Source of the DNA: Aotearoamyces nothofagi
Lineage: Eukaryota; Ascomycota; Leotiomycetes; Leotiales; Tympanidaceae
Length of the DNA: 64,000 nt
Direction of reading: 5' to 3'
Assembly (NCBI GenBank): GCA_015345905.1
Contig: JADDTR010000003.1
Coordinates: forward strand, 1,178,001-1,242,000
Part shown: piece after piece, positions 58,956-64,000 of the stretch
Layout: each line of letters opens with the position of its first letter
Position numbering within the stretch: position 1 is the first letter of the stretch
The notes under the pieces: generated by a model
What the model saw: the letters and a program-made list of their open reading frames with translations, nothing else
What the model was told of the DNA's origin: nothing
Database searches by the model: none
Made by a program: the position numbers and the translations under genes

Positions 58956-61020
58956 ATGGTTCTTCTGCCGGGCCATCGCTCGCGTCGGGAGTCGGCGGCA
59001 AGTATGTTCTCCTCTGCTGGGGTGGCTTTCTGGGCCACGCGGGTGCAATATTTCCCACGCCTTTTGACGTCGGTGCTCAGGCGAGACAGCAAGCTGACGC
59101 AGACCAACAACCCGCAGGCAATCGCTCGTCCATCGACGAGGGCAGCATGGGCGGCGCAGAAGACGAGACGACAGTGGTGGAGCCTGATCAGGGCAATGGT
59201 TGGTTGCTGCAATACTTCTGCACTCTACCCCACACTGACACTGACTCTGCCACAGTGCTATCACACATCATTTCGCAGCTACGACCAGGCGCCGACCTGA
59301 GTCGCGTAGTGCTTCCTACCTTTATCCTGGAGCCCCGGAGTATGTTGGAGAGAATCACGAAGTCTGTCTATGGCCTTGCTATCATGTTTCACGAAGATTT
59401 TGCTGACGACGAATAGCTTCATGGCCCACCCTGAGACTTTACTGCCTATGCCTGAAATCGACGACCCGGTCGAGCGATTCGTGTCGGTGGTCAAATTCTA
59501 CCTGAGTGGTTGGCACATCAAGCCTCCGTACGGCGCTATAGCCCTCCATCTTTCAGTGCACAGTGCTAATAATACCGCAGGGGCGTAAAGAAGCCACTGA
59601 ATCCAATACTTGGCGAGACTTTCACTTGCTACTGGGAGTTTCCAGACCATACTCGAGGCTACTATATCTCCGAGCAAACATCACATCATCCACCCAAATC
59701 GAGCTACTTTTATATGGCACCAGAACATCACATTCGCATTGATGGCTGCTTGAAGCCTCGGAGTAAATTCCTGGGTAACTCGGCTGCCAGCTTGATGGAA
59801 GGTATTGCCATTCTTCGATTTCTGAACAGAGGAAACGGCCCAAAGGGAGAACGATAGTGAGTGCCCATTCATAAATTGCTGGGGCTTCGTGGTGTGGAAC
59901 CATTCTTACCAGCTTGCACTATAGTATTCTCACACAACCCAACATGTATGCCCGAGGCATCTTATTCGGAAAAATGAAGTACGAACTTGGAGACCATAGT
60001 TTTGTGCGGTGTCCCGAGCTCGGGCTGAGCGCAGACATTGAATTCAAGACGAAGGGTTATTTTAGTGGCACATACAACGCCATTGGAGGAACAATCAAAG
60101 ATGATACAACTGGCGAAGTACTATACGAGCTTTCTGGGATGTGGACTGGAGAAATGTGGATCAAAAATATGACTGTAAGCCAAACCGAGAGTGTAAAGCT
60201 GTCTCGGACGCTAATCAGTGACAAACGATAGACCGGCAAGAAAGATATCCTATTTAGTGCAATGAAATCCAAACCAACACCACCTCTTGTGCGACCGTTG
60301 GAAGAGCAGGAGGACCGCGAATCACAAAAGCTATGGTACAAAACTGCCCAAGCTGTGAAGGCACGGAATCATGACGTAGCAACAGATGAGAAGACGATCA
60401 TTGAAGATATGCAGCGAGATGAGACTGCAAGGAGACAACAGGAAGGAGTTGAATGGCACCCGAAGTTTTTTAGAGAAGTTAGGGGTGGTCCCGGTGGATC
60501 AGAGGAGGGTGAAGAAGACCTGGATTGGATATTGAATGCCAACATGTGAGTGCTAGTCATTCGAAAGTACGTGAATATAGAGGTGATGCTGACTTGTAAC
60601 AGTGACGGCACTACCCCGCAAAAGCAGGTAGAACAGATCTTGGCAGTAACCCCTATTCTGAAAGGTCAGAAATCGAATGAGAAGAATATCATACCTCCTT
60701 CTCATAAGCAATCTCTTGAAAGGGTTGGCTATGATGCGGAGAATGACCTTATCGACTTTGGCCAAAACGGCCAAACTCAACAGCCAAGACCAGCAGTAGC
60801 TCCTACCCGGTCAGACCTAAAGGCTCCACAAATAGACAACGGCGGACAGAGCCAGAATGAACTGGAGCGTACACTCGCATATACAAGCACCAGTGTAGCT
60901 ATAAATGAGCCGTTGATTGACTTTCACGGAGATCTGCAGAATAATCTGCCAGTAGCGGCGCTGAAGCGGAAAGATACGGATACTAAAAGCTTAGATGAGT
61001 TCGTGGATGCCCAGGGATGA
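58956..61020 (+). CDS. OSH: Oxysterol-binding protein (ORD-only Osh type)
   Basis: Eight exons (58956..59001, 59118..59198, 59256..59361, 59417..59527, 59581..59856, 59925..60174, 60232..60545, 60603..61020) encode 533 aa. The start [16 protein letters not shown] splices to [12 protein letters not shown]; an ATG at 59147 is a fallback start. Osh proteins move sterols or phosphatidylserine against PI4P between membranes. The lid and core show [53 protein letters not shown], the OSBP signature [13 protein letters not shown], and YISEQ. The C-terminal 130 residues are variable and disordered. No PH domain or FFAT motif was seen. It has more introns than any other gene here. Confidence 0.93.
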
Positions 61021-61533
61021 GTGGAAGGAAGGGAAGTATTTGGACGGTTAATGGCGGTAGTGACACGTAGATTCGGCTCGAGTCGATCTTTCAGGCGTTG
61101 GTTTATGGCATGCAAAGAATTACTGCAGTGCCTGGGTTTCAAAGTGCGGAGAAGCACATCCGTTGATATCATGAATAAAAACTCAGTACGGCTGGCTTCA
61201 ACATAGCCATTTTCCTATTTTCTCGTTCTTTTTTTTTTTTTTTTTTGAATATGTGCATACCCCACCCCACAATGGACAGCTTGTTTGATTTGATGTCTTT
61301 ATTTATTTTTACAAGCTTTTGTAGTCTGCTATTGTACAATACAAGCCTGCTATGCTATTCCTAGCGCAAATCTCCATAACCTCGTAACGCCAGATGCGAT
61401 GATATTTGGAGTTCGTTCGAGTTCCATTAGGAGCTTAATTTCCGCAGCACGACTATTCCTCGTTTGCGACCTTGTAGATGCCTCCGTCCTCCCCCTTCCT
61501 AGCGCAAATATCCGATTCTATCTAACTCCTTCC
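61021..61533. other. Convergent 3' region with poly-T tract
   Basis: 513 bp between the OSBP and U2AF genes. An 18-nt T run lies at 61229-61246. No gene is seen. Confidence 0.5.
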
Positions 61534-62270
61534 TTAATATCTCTTCCGCGTTGGCTCTGGACTCGGGCTTCTCGATGCGCTCCTCTCGTCGCGGCCTCTG
61601 GCCCTCAACCACTTCTTCGTGCTGAGCTCGATCTCACGGTCCAGCTCATCGCTCGGGTTCTTGCGATGTATGAAATTGCAGAAGCCGCCCCGGACACAGC
61701 CCTCGCCAGAATTCAGGCGGCAACACGCCTCGCGGAAATCGGTAACGGGAGACAGCTCGCAGTAGATGGGGCGTGCGGCATACCAGCGCGAGTTCAGCGC
61801 ATCGCAGGCCTTCTGGGCCGAGTCTTCGTACTTGAAGCGGGCGTAGACGTTGCCGATCAGATCTGCGGGGGAGATATTGTTAGCGACGGGTTCTCTCGAC
61901 TGCTTTGCATGACCACTATAGATGGAGGGGAAAGGTGAGAGGGAGGGGAGAGGAAGCAGAGAGACGTACGATCATTGTTATTGTCACAGACGACGACCTC
62001 TTCGATTTCGCCGTACTTGCACATCTCGCACCAGAAGTCCTCGTAGAAGGCATCGAAGTGGTTCTGCAGCTGGCTGGCATTCATCTTGTTCTTCGGGTCG
62101 TAGGCGGGGTTCTGGTACAGGTTGGGCAGCAGGATGGTCTGGCTGTACGAGGGCTTGACGTGCTTGCGCGAGCAGCGGTCGCCATGTCTGCAGGCGCCGA
62201 TCTTGTAGTAGAAGGAACAATTGACCTTGTCCTGCTCTGTGCCGAAGATGGAAGCGAGATAGTTCGCCAT
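61534..62270 (-). CDS. U2AF1: U2AF small subunit (U2AF35/U2AF23)
   Basis: Exons complement(61534..61862, 61970..62270) encode 209 aa; the 107-nt intron has a GTACGT donor and a CCGCAG acceptor. The protein recognises the AG of 3' splice sites with the large subunit. It begins MANYLASIFGTEQDKVNCSF, has the first CCCH zinc finger (CSFYYKIGACRHGDRCSRKH), then an RRM-like UHM domain (EEVVVCDNNNDHLIGNVYAR), SPVTDFREACC, and the second CCCH finger ending in GGFCNFIH. The tail is short with a few Arg/Ser pairs (RSASRSPSP) rather than a long RS domain, as in fission yeast U2AF23. It fits a genome rich in introns. Confidence 0.95.
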
Positions 62271-62835
62271 GGTGGTTGTCTGTGGGAGGTATCTTATCGT
62301 GAGCGTGCTGTGTTGTGTTGTGGCGGTTGTATGGGATCGTGTCTGGGGAGATTTTTGGAGGCGCAATTGTTCGTGATATCAATGCTCGGCGGCGAGAATA
62401 TCAAATCTGGCTTAGTGGCTGGGAGCCTTGCGTTGCTGACTAATTTGGGATCGGGATCATTCCAGAACGCTTCGGAATCCCGACTACAAGATAACGTGAC
62501 TTGCTACCTACGTTCACTGATACTTGAATGGTTTAGTAGATCTTTCTGACTTTGTTTGACTGTCTTATGATGGCTGCTATTCTGGCCCATGAGCAATTGT
62601 TTGATCAACTAAGTGGCTGCCATTTACCACCTGAACGCCCTGCTCTGAATGACAAACAAACTCCTGATATCCGCATATTAAGAAGCCGACGTTGGCCTCA
62701 AAGCTCAGTAACGGAGGGTTTCAAATGTGATGAAGCATCCATGATTCTCTTATCACATACCTCAGCAAAAACCTGATGGTCCCTTAACGTTCCCTCTTTT
62801 CTCCGTATGTGTCAATGCACATCGTATCTATATCT
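62271..62835. other. Intergenic, U2AF promoter side
   Basis: 565 bp between U2AF1 and the 3' end of the next gene. Nothing recognised. Confidence 0.5.
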
Positions 62836-63615
62836 TCAAGATATGACACAGCAACCACCCTTTTTCTTCTCATCCTCTGCAAGCTCCATTTCCTCCATAA
62901 TTTGTGCATCGCTACGAGGTCTAATCATCTCCAAGGTCTTTGCGAATTCAAGCTTCACAGCTACTACGTTTCCACTCGGGCTTCCCTCGCTCCAGGTGAT
63001 CATCAGCTGCTGGTCTTCCTCCTTGAAAGCCCATGGGTGTGGGTAGATGCAGTATCGATACGATTGATCTGCCACTGGTTTTAGTGGGAAGGCATCAATT
63101 ATGGGGGCTGTAATATATGGCCCCTCAAGTCGTGCAGCTGCACCGAAAAGCACTTTGTTGTCACCAAAGCGTGAGCAGCCGACAAACACCCAGGAGTGGC
63201 GTGCGCTGTGGAACAAGTCTGACTTGTAGATGGCACCGTGCAGCATGTCCTTCATGACTGGCTGCACCTTCTGGATGTCCGCCTGGTACGATTCGCCGTC
63301 CCAGTAGCTGTATTTGCTTCGCTCGAGAATCCACTCAACCTTAACACGTGCAAGCATGACGTCCCTGAAGTTGGGAGCATGACCGAAGAGGTAAACCATC
63401 CCCTTGTGAGAGAAGGCGCAGAAGGTTCCAAAGGCCGGCTCATCCTTCTATTATTTTGTTAGATCTTGATCTATATCTTTATTTATGGAGATGCTTACCT
63501 GGAAGAGAACATTATCCTTTGGGAGGCGCTCAGTGACAAACTTGTGGGTTATCTGATCATGATAAACCTTTACCGCCCCGGTGTACCGGTATTTCTGCTC
63601 CCCAGTGGCCTTGAA
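62836..63615 (-). CDS. DUF4185-type protein with CaaX-like C-terminus, 5' part unresolved
   Basis: Two clear exons, complement(62836..63447, 63499..63615), both in phase 0, encode the last 243 residues. The sequence resembles fungal DUF4185 proteins, predicted beta-propellers akin to glycoside hydrolases: TGAVKVYHDQITHKF, KGMVYLFGHAPNFRDVML, SKYSYWDGESY, DLFHSARHSWVFVGCSRFGD, YRYCIYPHPWAFKEEDQQLM and ITWSEGSPSGNVVAVKL. The end is EDEKKKGGCCVIS: CVIS fits a CaaX prenylation box, with a neighbouring Cys and a lysine run as in Ras-like membrane anchors. An acceptor (ACAATAG) at 63616 shows at least one upstream exon; a candidate ends near 63672, but the start may lie beyond the window. No signal peptide can be judged. 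Confidence 0.7.
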
Positions 63616-64000
63616 CTATTGTATGGTGTCAGTAAATTGATCAACGATATAAATCTGCTAAGCTAATTGAGGTACAGAATTGCAGTAAAAGCTAACATCG
63701 ATAGCTGATGGCAGCCTTTTAGGTAGATAAAAAGATGTGATAGAATATTCCCAAGGCTGCGTCTTGACTTGCGGCCTGGTATGCCCGCTGTTGGTGGGGT
63801 TTGAAAGCAGAAAATATAAAAGACAAAGCTGCCGATGTGTGATTGGGATACATGACTTGAGCATTGAACGCTCGTCAGATGCCGACAAAAGCTTTTCAGA
63901 CGATCCGAGAGCCCTTGCAACAAAGCAAAGTGGGATGGAGGTAACTCGTTGCTTTACTGAAACTAAAGCCGTTGTCATCGTTCAGATTCTTGTCACCCGC
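63616..64000 (-). other. Window end, probable upstream part of the DUF4185-type gene
   Basis: An open frame on the minus strand (63658-63978) could supply the upstream exon through a GTACCT donor at about 63672, giving an in-phase join, but its sequence does not resemble the family, so I leave it unassigned. Confidence 0.3.

Noticed and set aside
61399-62549. Plus-strand open frames over the U2AF gene (179 and 214 codons)
   Set aside because: They are antisense shadows of the U2AF exons.

Overview
The window is nuclear DNA of a filamentous ascomycete (Pezizomycotina). Genes are compact and carry short introns (mostly 45-90 nt) with GTATGT/GTAAGT-like donors and CTAAC/CTGAC branch points. Typical fungal families are present: tricalbin, Yvc1, FLC/TRP-like protein, Inp2/vezatin, a Sec20 ending in KDEL and GPI-anchored small secreted proteins. 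The class is not certain; Leotiomycetes is only a guess. Exon coordinates come from reading splice signals together with frame and family continuity, not from transcripts.

Layout. 0-9 kb: a partial membrane protein (-), PPE1 (+), SEC20 (-), mitochondrial ribosomal protein mL53 (+), inorganic pyrophosphatase (-) and tRNA-dihydrouridine synthase DUS2 (+). 9-17 kb: a tentative small gene (-), an F-box gene (+), mitochondrial methylmalonate-semialdehyde dehydrogenase (+), a cysteine-rich GPI-type secreted protein (+) and methionine-salvage MDE1 (-). 17-32 kb: calnexin (+), dUTPase (+), pyridoxal kinase (-), PCNA (-), Inp2/vezatin (-), EMC6 (+) and the vacuolar TRP channel Yvc1 (+). 32-47 kb is sparser: a small tail-anchored protein (+), UGP1 (+), a decayed reading frame and a 1,082-residue unknown protein (-), set in long GC-rich low-complexity stretches. 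47-64 kb: a TRP/FLC-like membrane protein (+), tricalbin (+), an oxysterol-binding protein (+), U2AF small subunit (-) and a partial DUF4185-type protein (-) ending in a CaaX-like motif.

Most genes are housekeeping. Two themes stand out. One is the secretory/ER set: Sec20, calnexin, EMC6, tricalbin, OSBP. The other is the neighbouring trio at 47-61 kb (TRP/FLC-like protein, tricalbin, OSBP), all from families linked to ER-plasma membrane contacts, lipid transfer or calcium. DUT1 and PCNA, both DNA-synthesis genes, lie 2 kb apart, and DUT1 has two MluI cell-cycle boxes just upstream.

I found no convincing wholly new multi-gene system. The most interesting items are a PCNA start codon split by an intron, an 11-nt microexon in pyridoxal kinase, a CaaX-like end on the DUF4185-type protein, a possible alternative first exon in UGP1, an enriched TACTGTAC palindrome and the tandem-repeat blocks between gene clusters. 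I saw no tRNA, rRNA, intact transposon or telomere repeat.
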